Of a stretch of 64,000 bases of DNA, positions 26,175-34,865 are shown piece by piece. Made by a program: the position numbers and the translations under genes. This stretch comes from Methylococcaceae bacterium (lineage in GTDB: Bacteria > Pseudomonadota > Gammaproteobacteria > Methylococcales > Methylomonadaceae): assembly GCA_030693065.1 (NCBI GenBank), contig JAUYBL010000030.1, positions 27,761 to 91,760 on the forward strand, given 5' to 3'. Under the pieces are notes generated by a model. It made no database searches. It saw only the letters and a program-made list of their open reading frames with translations, and was not told where the DNA came from. Positions within the stretch are counted from its first letter, which is position 1; the number at the start of each line of letters is the position of its first letter.

Positions 26175-27668
26175 TTATTGTTGAGTAATCACCTTAGCTT
26201 TACGTGTTTCGCCTTTGCCGATGGTTAATAAATCCCAAATCAACAAACCTAAACCGGCAGCTGTAACGACGCCGAACAACAAGCGCCAGACCATCGCACT
26301 CTGGAATGACGGGTGATTTTGCGCAGTAAAATAGCCGCCCCAAGTGGAGCCTTCAACCGCACGTTCGATAAACGATTGCTCATAACCGGCAATTAACATC
26401 GCAATCGTCATCCCCAGCACGCCGACATTAAGCAAACCTATCGCCCATTTCCAACGCCAGGCATTGGCGGTGCCTTCACCCATCCAAACGCCGCCGCGCC
26501 AATGCTGTATGGCCAGATAAAAGAAAGCGATATTGATAGTGGCGTATGCGCCGAAAAACGCTAAATGCCCATGCGATGCCGACCACTGAGTGCCGTGGGT
26601 GTACATGTTAATTTGCGGCAGTGTATGCATAAAGCCCCACACGCCGGCACCGAAGAAATTGCCGAAAGCGTGGGCGATTACCCAAGCCAGGGCAGGGTGG
26701 TTACCGTTCTTGAAGGCATGACTGCCGGAGTCATAAACGGCGTGCACGACCATTGCAACCAACGGAATAGGTTCCAGTGCCGAGAAAAATCCGCCGATGG
26801 TTAGCCAGTATTCTGGTGTGCCGATCCAGAAATAATGATGTCCCAAACCCAAAATGCCGGAGCCGAACATCAACGCAACTTCGATGTACAACCAGGTTTG
26901 CACGATTTTGCGTCTGACGCCCAACAGCTTCATCAATGACCAAGCCATAATTACGCCGACCAACACTTCCCACGTGGCTTCCACCCATAAGTGAATTACC
27001 CACCACCACCAGTATTGCTCATGGGTGATATTGGTCATATAAAACATACCTGCCACATATAAACCTGCCAAAGCCACCAAATCCAGCGTTAATACGCCCG
27101 CGATACCCGACCACTTACCCTTAGTGAAGGTTGCAACTACGTTATAGAAAAAGATCAGCATCACGACCACGATGCCAATATCCGCCCAGCGTGGGGCTTC
27201 AATGTACTCGCGACCTTCGTTGATAAACCACAGACTGGAGTCTTTGCCCGGCCCGATCTGTACCAACAAATACACCAGTACCACCACGGTGACGGCGGCA
27301 GTCAGCACCCAGAAGGCGATATTGCCCAATTTAAGGCCGACAATTTCGGTCTGGCTTTCATCTTCCAGTAACCAATAGACGCTGCCGATAAAACCGTACA
27401 GCATCCAGACGATCATGGCGTTGATATGCACCATACGGTTGACGTTAAAATCCAGGATTTCAAACAAAAATCCGGGCCAGATAAACTGGGTCGCAGCTAG
27501 CAAGCCAAACAGAATCTGGGCTACAAACAAAATAACGGCTACCGTAAAGTATTTAACCGCCAGTTGCTGGCCGTCCGATAAATTGGTGCTGTCTAATGCT
27601 ACCCAGGTTTTGAAATCCTTAAAATATGCGGTTGTTTTTTCAACCAATCCAATTGCGCTCATGCTCAT
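26175..27668 (-). CDS. norB: Nitric oxide reductase subunit B
   Basis: A 497-residue haem-copper family catalytic subunit with about 12 membrane helices. The FeB site appears as WVIHLWVEATWEVLVG (His plus the conserved Glu that replaces tyrosine of oxidases), the HH pair in GLGHHYFWIG, and the haem ligands in the HAFGNFFGAGVWGFMHTLPQ and SASHGHLAFFGAYA region. It reduces 2 NO to N2O and water at the inner membrane. Start overlaps norC by 4 bases. It is the last gene of the NO operon and the short form without the N-terminal quinol-oxidase extension, so it uses NorC electrons. Confidence 0.95.
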   Translation of the reverse strand: MSMSAIGLVEKTTAYFKDFKTWVALDSTNLSDGQQLAVKYFTVAVILFVAQILFGLLAATQFIWPGFLFEILDFNVNRMVHINAMIVWMLYGFIGSVYWLLEDESQTEIVGLKLGNIAFWVLTAAVTVVVLVYLLVQIGPGKDSSLWFINEGREYIEAPRWADIGIVVVMLIFFYNVVATFTKGKWSGIAGVLTLDLVALAGLYVAGMFYMTNITHEQYWWWWVIHLWVEATWEVLVGVIMAWSLMKLLGVRRKIVQTWLYIEVALMFGSGILGLGHHYFWIGTPEYWLTIGGFFSALEPIPLVAMVVHAVYDSGSHAFKNGNHPALAWVIAHAFGNFFGAGVWGFMHTLPQINMYTHGTQWSASHGHLAFFGAYATINIAFFYLAIQHWRGGVWMGEGTANAWRWKWAIGLLNVGVLGMTIAMLIAGYEQSFIERAVEGSTWGGYFTAQNHPSFQSAMVWRLLFGVVTAAGLGLLIWDLLTIGKGETRKAKVITQQ

Positions 27669-28261
27669 TCCTCCGCATAGATGGTTTTGAAGTTATAGGG
27701 AAAGCCATTAGTATCGATGCTGGACATCCACTTCAAAAAGGCAATCAGGCCTTTGGCTTCTTGTTCGGTAATACCCAGATTAGGCATTTTGCGATTGCTG
27801 CCGTAGGTACGGGCATTGTTTTCCGGGTCCATTAAAAACTTCATCATCAAATCTTCACGTACATCAGTGCCTATCCAACCTTTGTCCAGCCAGGCTTTGG
27901 TTAAATCCGGCGCGTAATAAGCACCGTTACCCAATAAGGTGTGGCAATTCATGCAGTTTTTGGCTTGTGAGGTTTTCTTGCCCAAATCCACCAGTTGCCG
28001 GGCTTCTTCTTCGCTAAATTGCTGGCCGAATAAAAATTCATCGCCGCCGATTACCGGTATCGATTTATGCAGCTTTTCCTGATATTGGTAATCGATTTTT
28101 TTGTTGATCACCGAATAAGCCTGAACGCGTTTACCACCAGCGCTAGTCTGGCTTAAAGAATCCATGGTTAATACCACCAGAATCAGAAACGATCCGGCCG
28201 TCACCCAGATGGCGACTTTTTTCCAGAACGATTCCGACGCCCATAAAGGTTCATCATTCAT
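27665..28261 (-). CDS. norC: Nitric oxide reductase cytochrome c subunit
   Basis: A 198-residue cytochrome with one N-terminal membrane helix (about 14-31) and a single CMNCH haem-binding motif followed by LLGNGAYYAPDLTKAWLDKG. The NRKMPNLGITEQEAKGLIAFLKWMS segment carries the methionine ligand. It passes electrons to NorB. It is longer than the usual NorC (about 150 aa) by some 45 residues before the haem site (VQAYSVINKKIDYQYQEKLHKSIPVIGGDEFLFG). It overlaps both neighbours by 4 bases (ATGA type). Confidence 0.92.
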   Translation of the reverse strand: MNDEPLWASESFWKKVAIWVTAGSFLILVVLTMDSLSQTSAGGKRVQAYSVINKKIDYQYQEKLHKSIPVIGGDEFLFGQQFSEEEARQLVDLGKKTSQAKNCMNCHTLLGNGAYYAPDLTKAWLDKGWIGTDVREDLMMKFLMDPENNARTYGSNRKMPNLGITEQEAKGLIAFLKWMSSIDTNGFPYNFKTIYAEE

Positions 28262-28575
28262 TGTTTATCCTCCGTTGTTGGTTCGGCGTGAGTTTTGACA
28301 CACAAATGCCAAATGCCGATAGGGGCAAAAAAATAGCCGAGCACCATCACCACGGATAGCGCCAGCCAAACTCCTGAAAAATTTGCCGCGCGTGTCAATT
28401 CCGCCACGCTGACCAGCAGCACGGCATACGAGACATAGGCGGCCCATTTAATTCGGGGATTGGATTTCATTTTGGACCAGGCAAACAGCAGCGCGTAGCT
28501 TGCGCCAGACAAAATAATTAAAGCGGCAGTAAAAAAACTGATAAAAAAATCTTTTAATGCAATAGGTTCAATCAT
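28258..28575 (-). CDS. Small membrane protein co-transcribed with norCB
   Basis: A 105-residue protein with three hydrophobic segments (about 9-30, 43-60, 67-92) and a charged, His-containing end (WHLCVKTHAEPTTEDKQ). I do not recognise the family by sequence. Its 3' end overlaps norC by 4 bases, so it is translated together with norC and norB and is likely to assist NO reductase assembly or anchoring; NorE/NorF-like helpers exist in other bacteria, but I see no clear match. Confidence 0.7.
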   Translation of the reverse strand: MIEPIALKDFFISFFTAALIILSGASYALLFAWSKMKSNPRIKWAAYVSYAVLLVSVAELTRAANFSGVWLALSVVMVLGYFFAPIGIWHLCVKTHAEPTTEDKQ

Positions 28576-28581
28576 GCTGAT

Positions 28582-28936
28582 TTAGACAAGCCTTGGCTTG
28601 TGATTGGTTTTGTGGGTACATCTAAAAATCCCTATCTCTCTGGGAGCATAAGTATCATCACAAGATTTTTTATAGTTTAAAATCAATGAGTTGAAAAACA
28701 ACTTTGCTCCTTCTCCTGCTGGAGAGGGTAGGGGTGAGGAGATTAAAATCAACAAGTTATATTTCCCTCGGCAACCGCTCCTGCGTTGCTCTACCTCCTG
28801 CATCCTTGCAGTCGTCATCCCAACCTTCTCCCGCTGGATGCCTACATGGATGTAGGTGTAGGGCAATGCAGGAGCAATTGCCGAGAAGGAGCCAAAAGAC
28901 TTGTGTAGATACTTATGCTCTGGGAGAGGGTATCAA
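28582..28936. repeat. Repeat-rich gap inside the NO operon (355 bp, no gene)
   Basis: No convincing gene here. It holds an imperfect inverted repeat (28768-28789 and 28863-28884, 19 of 22 matching) and a 47-bp unit (28768-28814) that recurs at 39116-39162 with 43 matches. The unit begins TCGGCAACCGCTCCTGCG. This looks like a small non-autonomous or REP-type element dropped between the rubredoxin gene and the 105-residue gene. Confidence 0.75.
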
Positions 28937-29116
28937 TCAAAGCGGGCTTTCCATCAGTGTAAAAAAATCTTTAGGTGCCCCACAAATCGGGCAAGACCAA
29001 TCATCGGGAATATCGGCCCAGCGAGTGCCGGGAGCCAGGCCGCTATCAGGGTCACCTTTAGCTTCATCGTAAATATGCTCACATTCCCGGCATTGATATT
29101 TTTTAAAATCGGACAT
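28937..29116 (-). CDS. Rubredoxin
   Basis: A 59-residue protein. The two iron-binding pairs are CREC (near residue 9) and CPIC (near residue 42), with the standard motif [20 protein letters not shown]. The start ATG (29116) has AGGAAAA upstream. It is a small one-iron electron carrier. It lies 14 bases after the flavoreductase gene, so the two are co-transcribed, and the reductase could reduce it; rubredoxins often feed oxygenases or NO/peroxide-scavenging proteins. Confidence 0.95.
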   Translation of the reverse strand: MSDFKKYQCRECEHIYDEAKGDPDSGLAPGTRWADIPDDWSCPICGAPKDFFTLMESPL

Positions 29117-29130
29117 GATAATTTTCCTGT

Positions 29131-30111
29131 TTAGGATGATTTACTGACATTGAAGGCATCGGCATAGATGTCTTTCATCGAGGCTCCCGCCAAAAAGGCT
29201 TTCATCTTGGCGGTTTTGACCATGTCCGGATGCCCACACAAAAACAATCGCCAGTTCTTAAGATTGGGGATCTGCTGAAAAGCGACATCATGAGCGCGTC
29301 CTGCCACATAGCCATGAGGAACGTCCTCACCGGAAAGGCAAGGCACATAGTTAAAATTCGAATATTGGTTGACTAAGTCCCGCAACTCTCCTGTCAGATA
29401 CAAGCCGTTCAAATCACGGCTACCGTGAAATAAATGAATAGGGCCGGTATGGCCCTGGCTGAGCGCATCACGAATGATGCCGTAAAGCGGGGCAAGACCG
29501 GAACCGGTACCGATTAAAATCAAGCCTTGATCGTTATTTCCGGGTATGTAAAAGCAATCACCGCCGGGGCCGCGAATCTCGACGGTTTCGCCGGGACGTA
29601 GTTCATCATGTATCCAACCGCTGACCCGGCCCTGCGGCAGTCGGCGGACATGCAGATGCAGGTGATCATCTTCATGCGGCACACTGGCAAGCGAGTAACT
29701 ACGGCCAAGCGTTTGATGTTGAAACAGGTTGATAAATTGTCCGGCCCGGTAATCGATGGGTTCATGACATACAAGTTCGACATGCATGATTTCTGCGTTC
29801 AGTAACTTCAAACTCAGGACTGTCGCAGGAATTACTGCCTGGACATCCTTATCATCCGGCAGCGCGACTTCTAAATCGGCATCGGGATAACACACACAAG
29901 CGAGAAAATAGTTTTGCAGCTTGAGGCTGTCTTTCAAGCCTTGTTGCGACGTTTCAGGCAGCTTGCCGCCTGTCGCTCGCATCAGACAAGTTTGACAGAC
30001 GCCGCTGCGGCAGGAAAACGGTACGGGCACGCCGTGATTGGTCAAACACTCCAATACGGATTCGTTTGGCTCCAGTTCAAATTTATCGTTTGCGTAACGA
30101 ATGGTAGTCAT
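29131..30111 (-). CDS. 2Fe-2S/FAD/NAD(P)H oxidoreductase
   Basis: A 326-residue reductase with three domains in order: a plant-type ferredoxin domain ([12 protein letters not shown] plus a fourth Cys in LACVCYP, residues about 1-95), an FAD-binding domain with RSYSLAS (about 100-195) and an NAD-binding domain with [12 protein letters not shown] and the C-terminal LCGHPDMV (about 200-326). The order resembles phenol or methane monooxygenase reductases. It follows the globin gene after 18 bases. As part of the NO operon it probably reduces the truncated haemoglobin or the rubredoxin next to it; the partner is inferred from position. Confidence 0.87.
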   Translation of the reverse strand: MTTIRYANDKFELEPNESVLECLTNHGVPVPFSCRSGVCQTCLMRATGGKLPETSQQGLKDSLKLQNYFLACVCYPDADLEVALPDDKDVQAVIPATVLSLKLLNAEIMHVELVCHEPIDYRAGQFINLFQHQTLGRSYSLASVPHEDDHLHLHVRRLPQGRVSGWIHDELRPGETVEIRGPGGDCFYIPGNNDQGLILIGTGSGLAPLYGIIRDALSQGHTGPIHLFHGSRDLNGLYLTGELRDLVNQYSNFNYVPCLSGEDVPHGYVAGRAHDVAFQQIPNLKNWRLFLCGHPDMVKTAKMKAFLAGASMKDIYADAFNVSKSS

Positions 30112-30129
30112 TACCCGTGCCTATTTTAG

Positions 30130-30501
30130 TTATCGATCCAGCACGTCATTACGTGTGCTTTCGGCAATCGCAGCCACTTGCGCGATCAGTTCTTCTTTTA
30201 CGCCTAATTCACGCAAAGTAGCGCCCAGATCCTCGATCACCGCATCAACATGCGAGTCATTCAAGCCACGCGCGACCAAATGCGCATGACCTTTTCGCAT
30301 ATCCAAACCGGTATAGTTATGCGGTCCGCCGAAAGCCATGGTCAGGAAAGCTTTTTGCTTGGCGGCCTGTTTTTCCATGTCCACGTCTTCAAAGAAGGCG
30401 CTGATGCGGTCATCGCTCAATACTTTGCGGTAAAAAATATCAACGGCGGCATTCACAGCTGCTTCACCGCCTAATTGTTCGTATAAAGATTGTTCAGACA
30501 T
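30130..30501 (-). CDS. glbN: Truncated haemoglobin (group I, trHbN-like)
   Basis: A 123-residue 2/2 globin: SLYEQLGGEAAVNAAVDIFYRKVLSDDRISAFFEDVDM, the MAFGGPHNYTG turn, MRKGHAHLVARGL (proximal His), and the typical end. I chose ATG 30501 because GGAGAG precedes it at ideal spacing; a TTG twelve bases upstream is possible. Group I truncated haemoglobins oxidise NO to nitrate with O2 when paired with a reductase. The start lies 28 bases downstream of a perfect 16-bp palindrome that includes the NsrR half-site word AAGATGCAT. Confidence 0.93.
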   Translation of the reverse strand: MSEQSLYEQLGGEAAVNAAVDIFYRKVLSDDRISAFFEDVDMEKQAAKQKAFLTMAFGGPHNYTGLDMRKGHAHLVARGLNDSHVDAVIEDLGATLRELGVKEELIAQVAAIAESTRNDVLDR

Positions 30502-30528
30502 TTTGCTCTCCAAATATTAAAAAGGCGT

Positions 30529-30544
30529 TTAAGATGCATCTTAA
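30529..30544. promoter_or_regulatory. NsrR-like operator before the globin gene
   Basis: A perfect palindrome TTAAGATGCATCTTAA lies 28 bases upstream of the globin start on the minus strand. AAGATGCAT is the half-site word of NsrR operators in enterobacteria and neisseriae as I remember it. A full two-half-site match does not follow at this position, so binding strength is uncertain. Confidence 0.6.
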
Positions 30545-30587
30545 GTGAACTCTTGATTCATAGAGGGCTTTGATATTTCGTTCAAAT

Positions 30588-30610
30588 AAGATGCATCTGA
30601 AATACATCTT
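30588..30610. promoter_or_regulatory. NsrR-like operator between globin and nsrR genes
   Basis: A 23-bp inverted repeat: half-site AAGATGCAT (30588-30596), a five-base centre, and the mirror half ATACATCTT (30602-30610). Only one of the nine half-site positions is mismatched between arms. It closely follows the known NsrR consensus (two 11-base halves around one base). It stands 86 bases before the nsrR start, in the divergent promoter region. Confidence 0.75.
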
Positions 30611-30696
30611 ATTGTTTGATTATAAAATCGTCAATCGCTATCTTCTATTTTTTAAGGCCTCCCAGGAACTCAGGCAAATTTAAAGGAGTATCAAAA

Positions 30697-31155
30697 ATGC
30701 AACTTACACAATTTACGGATTTATCATTGCGCTTACTGATCTATCTGGCGCGCTTGCCTGAGCCCGGCTTGGCGACCATTGCCGAAATCGCCGACTATCA
30801 TCAAATTTCCCGCAACCATTTGGTGAAGGTGGCGAATAGCTTGGCCAATCAAGGTTTCATTATGTCGACCCGCGGTAAAGGCGGCGGCCTGCAGCTGGCT
30901 CGGCCTGCCTACGCCATAGGTTTGGGAGAAGTAGTGCGACGCACCGAGCAGAACATGAATCTGGTCGAGTGCTTCGATATTCCTTCCAATCAATGCCGCC
31001 TCATTCGGAATTGCTTTCTCAAAGCGACATTGTATGAAGCGCAACGGGCATTTATGACCGTGCTGGATAAATACACGCTGGCGGATGCGGCCAGTTTAGG
31101 TGCCAATACTGAGTTATCATCGCTACCTGTCGCCGATATGCCGCCGCTTACTTGA
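30697..31155 (+). CDS. nsrR: NO-sensing Rrf2-family repressor NsrR
   Basis: A 152-residue Rrf2 regulator from ATG 30697, which has an AAAGGAG ribosome-binding site; the frame is open 81 bases further upstream but no better start is seen. Winged helix at about 1-80 (MQLTQFTDLSLRLLIYLARL ... HQISRNHLVKVANSLANQGFIMSTRGKGGGLQLAR). Three cysteines at about 92, 100 and 106 (CFDIPSNQCRLIRNC) fit the iron-sulfur cluster ligands of NsrR. NO destroys the cluster and releases the promoter. It stands divergent from the NO operon it should control. Confidence 0.9.
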   Translation: MQLTQFTDLSLRLLIYLARLPEPGLATIAEIADYHQISRNHLVKVANSLANQGFIMSTRGKGGGLQLARPAYAIGLGEVVRRTEQNMNLVECFDIPSNQCRLIRNCFLKATLYEAQRAFMTVLDKYTLADAASLGANTELSSLPVADMPPLT

Positions 31156-31169
31156 GTCATAGTCATGTT

Positions 31170-32147
31170 TTACCGTTTGTTTGTAGTAATAATTTGCTGG
31201 ATACGTTGCTCTACACCGTCTAACTCGTTTTCGTAAATGCCGGTTCGATAGGCATCGCCATCGACGCTAACGGTGGAGGTTAATAACGGCTTACCGGCTT
31301 CACTGATATTGATACGAGTTACTGTAGAAAGCCCCGGCCGCAGCGGATTGTCTTTCAACTCTTTGGGATCCAGCCCGATTCGCACCTGCACGCGTTCGGC
31401 GACATGAATAAAGTTGCCGGTGGCATTGTCGGTCGGTAAGAGCGCAAACGTGCTGCCAGTACCAGGGGTGATGCCTTGTACTTTGCCGTGATAGATCAAC
31501 TTATCGCCATAGGCATCGACCATGATTTCGGCTGCTTGCCCTGGACGGATGCTGGCGATCTGGGTTTCCAGAAAGTTGGCATCAATCCAAAGATTATCTA
31601 GCGGCACAATGTTTAACAAAGGCGCGCCCGCTTTAACGTGGCCGCCTATTTGCGCTTTGCGTTTGGCGACATAACCAGAAATCGGCGCAATGACGTTGCG
31701 ACGTTGATAATTTAGAAAGGCGCTGCGAACCCGGCTTTTCGCTTTTTCGATAGCGGGATGGTTGTCAATGATTGTGCTGTGTATCAGGGTTTGTTTACGG
31801 TTAACCTTATCGACGTTCGCAATACTGCGTATTGTTTCGCCCAACTCGGCTTCAGCGTGTTGCAAAGTAAATTCTGCTTGAGCGCCATCCAGTTTTATCA
31901 ATACGTCACCTTTATGTACATGCAGGGTATTTTCAGTGAGGATTTCGATAATCGTGCCTTCCGTCTGCGCTTCTAATGTAGTTACATTCCCCATCACAAA
32001 GGCATCGTCGGTACTAACCCAATCCTTATTGACCAGCCACCAGTAGCCGTAAACACTTAAGCCAGTCAGCACTATCAACAGCGTCGCCAGTTGGAGGTGG
32101 CTGTTGCGTTGCCGGATAATTTCTTTAGGACGAATGTGATTTTGCAT
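31170..32147 (-). CDS. emrA: Membrane-fusion protein of an MFS efflux pump (EmrA-like)
   Basis: A 325-residue HlyD-family protein with one N-terminal membrane helix (about 20-38), a barrel-sandwich half (WVSTDDAFVMGNVTTLEAQTEGTIIEIL), a coiled-coil hairpin and the second half (VIAPISGYVAKRKAQIGGHVKAGAPLLNIVPLDNLWIDANFLETQ). It bridges the inner-membrane pump to an outer-membrane channel, which is not encoded nearby. The start overlaps the stop of emrB by one base (TAATG), so the two are translationally coupled. Confidence 0.9.
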   Translation of the reverse strand: MQNHIRPKEIIRQRNSHLQLATLLIVLTGLSVYGYWWLVNKDWVSTDDAFVMGNVTTLEAQTEGTIIEILTENTLHVHKGDVLIKLDGAQAEFTLQHAEAELGETIRSIANVDKVNRKQTLIHSTIIDNHPAIEKAKSRVRSAFLNYQRRNVIAPISGYVAKRKAQIGGHVKAGAPLLNIVPLDNLWIDANFLETQIASIRPGQAAEIMVDAYGDKLIYHGKVQGITPGTGSTFALLPTDNATGNFIHVAERVQVRIGLDPKELKDNPLRPGLSTVTRINISEAGKPLLTSTVSVDGDAYRTGIYENELDGVEQRIQQIITTNKR

Positions 32148-33727
32148 TAAGGCTCTTCCACCAGTATTTCTTGCGTTTCACGGCGTTGTTCTTGTTCAAC
32201 CGTGCGTTGCGCAGGTTGCTTGGTTGGGTTGGCAAACCAAACCAGCAGTGCCAAGCCCACAAAAATATACGCTGCCATCCAAAAGGCATCATTCATACCG
32301 TGGATTACCGAGTTGCGCCCGGCCAATTTGGCGAGCTTGGCGACAGCCGTTGCTTCGCTAAAGCCCGCCGCAATTAAGCTGTCCAATGTTTGCTCAAAGC
32401 TTGCATCGAATACCGTGTGTGTTTCGGCGAATCGGCTCATATGCACTGGCACTCGGTGATAAAGCACAATGCCTTGCATCGTGATGCCCATAGCACCCGC
32501 GGCGATACGTATCAGGCTTGCGAGCTCCACTGCCCGCCATTGACGCTCCTGCGGCAATCCATGCAGCACTAATGCGGTTAAGGGCACAAAAAAACTGCCC
32601 AAACAGATACCTTCCAGTAATTTTGGCCAGAACAATTGTGCAAAAGTATCTTGCCCATCAAACCCGCTTAACCAAAAATAGATTGCTGCAAAGCCCAGAC
32701 AATTAAGTGATACGAGCAAGCGGGCATCGAAGTGTTTGACGATTTCATGAAATACGCTGGCCATCGGTTTAGCGAAAATCGCCATCGGCAGAAATACCAA
32801 GCCAGCCAGTAATGATGAATAACCTAAGGACAGCTGCAATTGGACGATCAACATTGATAGCAATCCTTGAAACATCAGAAAGCCCATGAACAAAATGATG
32901 ATGCCAATCGTAAAATTGCGGTGTGCGAACAAACGTATATCCAGAAACGGTCGGCGCAGGCTTAGTTCCCAAATAACCCAATAAATCAGCGTCATGACGA
33001 TGAAGACAACCAAGCCGTTAATATAAAAAGAATTAGACCAGTCCCAGTCATTGCCTTGGTTTAGCAAGGTCTGCACACCAAAAAGTAGCAGCGTTATCAG
33101 CACAAATCCCACGCTATCGAAACGATGCCGGAGTCGTTTACTGCCCCTTTGATAAAGTAATGCGCCGACAATGCCGCCGACAGCCAGAGCTATCGGGATA
33201 TTGAACCAAAACAGCCAGCGCCAACCCAGTGTGTCGGCGATCCAGCCGCCGATGGGCGGGCCGAAGGTAAACGGCGTCAAGGTGAACACGTTCCAAACGC
33301 CGATGCCGATGGATTTTTGTTGATCAGGATATTCTTTGATTAACAGTGATTGTCCCAAAGGCAGCGTCAATCCCCCGGCAAAACCAAGCAGTATGCGCCC
33401 GGCCAAATAGCCGTAAAACGAAGTTACGGTGGCGCAGATTATCGAAGCCAGTCCAAACACAAACAAGGCGGCTACAAAGGGGCGATATTCACCCTGCCGC
33501 CGCGACAACCAGCCACCCACCGGAAACGCAAGAGCCAGACCGATCATGTAATCGGTCTGTGTCCATGTGGCAAAGCTGGGAGGAATACTCAGGCCTGCCG
33601 CGACTCTCGGCAGCATTGCGATATAAGCCCCGGCATTAAATGCGACCAGGGCATGGCTCAGGCCCAAACAGGTATTGAATAAAACAAAACGCCATCCTTG
33701 AAGCTGTTTATCGTCGATGATAGCCAT
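32147..33727 (-). CDS. emrB: DHA2-family multidrug efflux MFS transporter (EmrB-like)
   Basis: A 526-residue transporter with about 14 predicted membrane helices. Motif A (GGWLSRRQGEYRP), motif C-like GFAGGLTLPLGQSLLIKEYP and the FGPPIGGWIADTLGWRWLFWFNIP segment identify the DHA2 drug:H+ antiporter group. It is coupled to emrA and divergent from a LysR regulator, so a substrate-responsive regulation is likely. Substrates cannot be predicted. Confidence 0.9.
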   Translation of the reverse strand: MAIIDDKQLQGWRFVLFNTCLGLSHALVAFNAGAYIAMLPRVAAGLSIPPSFATWTQTDYMIGLALAFPVGGWLSRRQGEYRPFVAALFVFGLASIICATVTSFYGYLAGRILLGFAGGLTLPLGQSLLIKEYPDQQKSIGIGVWNVFTLTPFTFGPPIGGWIADTLGWRWLFWFNIPIALAVGGIVGALLYQRGSKRLRHRFDSVGFVLITLLLFGVQTLLNQGNDWDWSNSFYINGLVVFIVMTLIYWVIWELSLRRPFLDIRLFAHRNFTIGIIILFMGFLMFQGLLSMLIVQLQLSLGYSSLLAGLVFLPMAIFAKPMASVFHEIVKHFDARLLVSLNCLGFAAIYFWLSGFDGQDTFAQLFWPKLLEGICLGSFFVPLTALVLHGLPQERQWRAVELASLIRIAAGAMGITMQGIVLYHRVPVHMSRFAETHTVFDASFEQTLDSLIAAGFSEATAVAKLAKLAGRNSVIHGMNDAFWMAAYIFVGLALLVWFANPTKQPAQRTVEQEQRRETQEILVEEP

Positions 33728-33896
33728 AAGGTGTTAGTCCGCAGTTAATAACTGTGTCACGGCGATACCCAAACCAAATTTGTTTTAACTAAAAACAATT
33801 GCCGCGATGTGGTTGCCGACAACTATAAGAACCGTGTTGATATAAGACAAACGATTTTTATTGGACTTTAATATTGATGAATCCGATACTAAGAGC

Positions 33897-34763
33897 ATGG
33901 ATATTGATCAAATAAGAACTTTTTTAAGTGTCTCCGCTAACGGCAGTTTTCTGGAAGCCGCCAATAGACTGTATGTCACGCAATCGACAGTCAGCACACG
34001 CATACAACGACTGGAAGCCTATTTAGGCGTTACATTATTTGTGCGTAACCGCTCCGGTGCGACGTTAACATTGCCGGGACGGCGCTTTTTGCGTCATGCT
34101 AAATCGTTGTTACTGACGCTGGATCAAGCGCGGCACGACATCGGTTTGCCAAGTCGCTATCGCGCCAGCATTACTATTGGTGCACGGATTGCGTTGTGGG
34201 AAGCATTGTTACCGGAATGGATAGGTGTGATCCGCCAACAAGTGCCGGATATTTCAATACGGAGCGACATTGGTTTTGAAGAGGATTTAATGCGTGGATT
34301 GATTGAGGGCACCATGGATATAGGCATGATGTATACGCCGCAACACAGCCCCGGACTGCAAGTTGAGCATTTATTTGATGAAACCTTGCTGTTGCTGACC
34401 ACCCATCCTGAGAAGCCCTGGCCCAATGATGATTACATCTATGTCGACTGGGGACCGGGGTTTTACGCACAACACAGTAATAGTTACCCTAATGTAGAAC
34501 GCCCGGCTCAAGTCGTTAACATCGGCTGGCTGGCGATACAGCTAATCCTCAGCAATGGCGGCTCCTGCTTTTTACCTATTCGCATCGCCGAATCGTTGAT
34601 TAAAGCTCAGAAACTGTTTCCTGTGCCTGACAGCCCGCAATTCAAGTTGCCAGCCTATATGGTGTCGCCACGCGACAGCGATTCCGTTATCTTGCAACAG
34701 GTACTCGATAATTTAAGATCACTGGCCGCGCTTGAGCGTTATAAAAACTATCTTGATCGTTAG
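33897..34763 (+). CDS. LysR-family transcriptional regulator
   Basis: A 288-residue regulator from ATG 33897 (MDIDQIRTFLSVSANGSFLEAANRLYVTQSTVSTRIQRLEAYLGVTLFVR), an N-terminal helix-turn-helix at about 18-40, followed by a periplasmic-binding-like effector domain. A longer TTG start at 33861 adds 12 residues without the family pattern. It is divergent from emrB-emrA with a 169 bp shared gap, so it probably controls the efflux pair. Confidence 0.9.
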   Translation: MDIDQIRTFLSVSANGSFLEAANRLYVTQSTVSTRIQRLEAYLGVTLFVRNRSGATLTLPGRRFLRHAKSLLLTLDQARHDIGLPSRYRASITIGARIALWEALLPEWIGVIRQQVPDISIRSDIGFEEDLMRGLIEGTMDIGMMYTPQHSPGLQVEHLFDETLLLLTTHPEKPWPNDDYIYVDWGPGFYAQHSNSYPNVERPAQVVNIGWLAIQLILSNGGSCFLPIRIAESLIKAQKLFPVPDSPQFKLPAYMVSPRDSDSVILQQVLDNLRSLAALERYKNYLDR

Positions 34764-34865
34764 TGGGGCAGGGGGCCACTCTGTGGGATGTATAAAATTT
34801 TCTGTTCAAGCACAATCGTGATGCTTTAACGTTGACTGGGATGCATTCGATAAGCTTATTTGAGT

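Noticed and set aside
28704..29072. A plus-strand reading frame of 122 residues
   Set aside because: It runs through the repeat unit and antisense to the rubredoxin gene and has no protein-like pattern.
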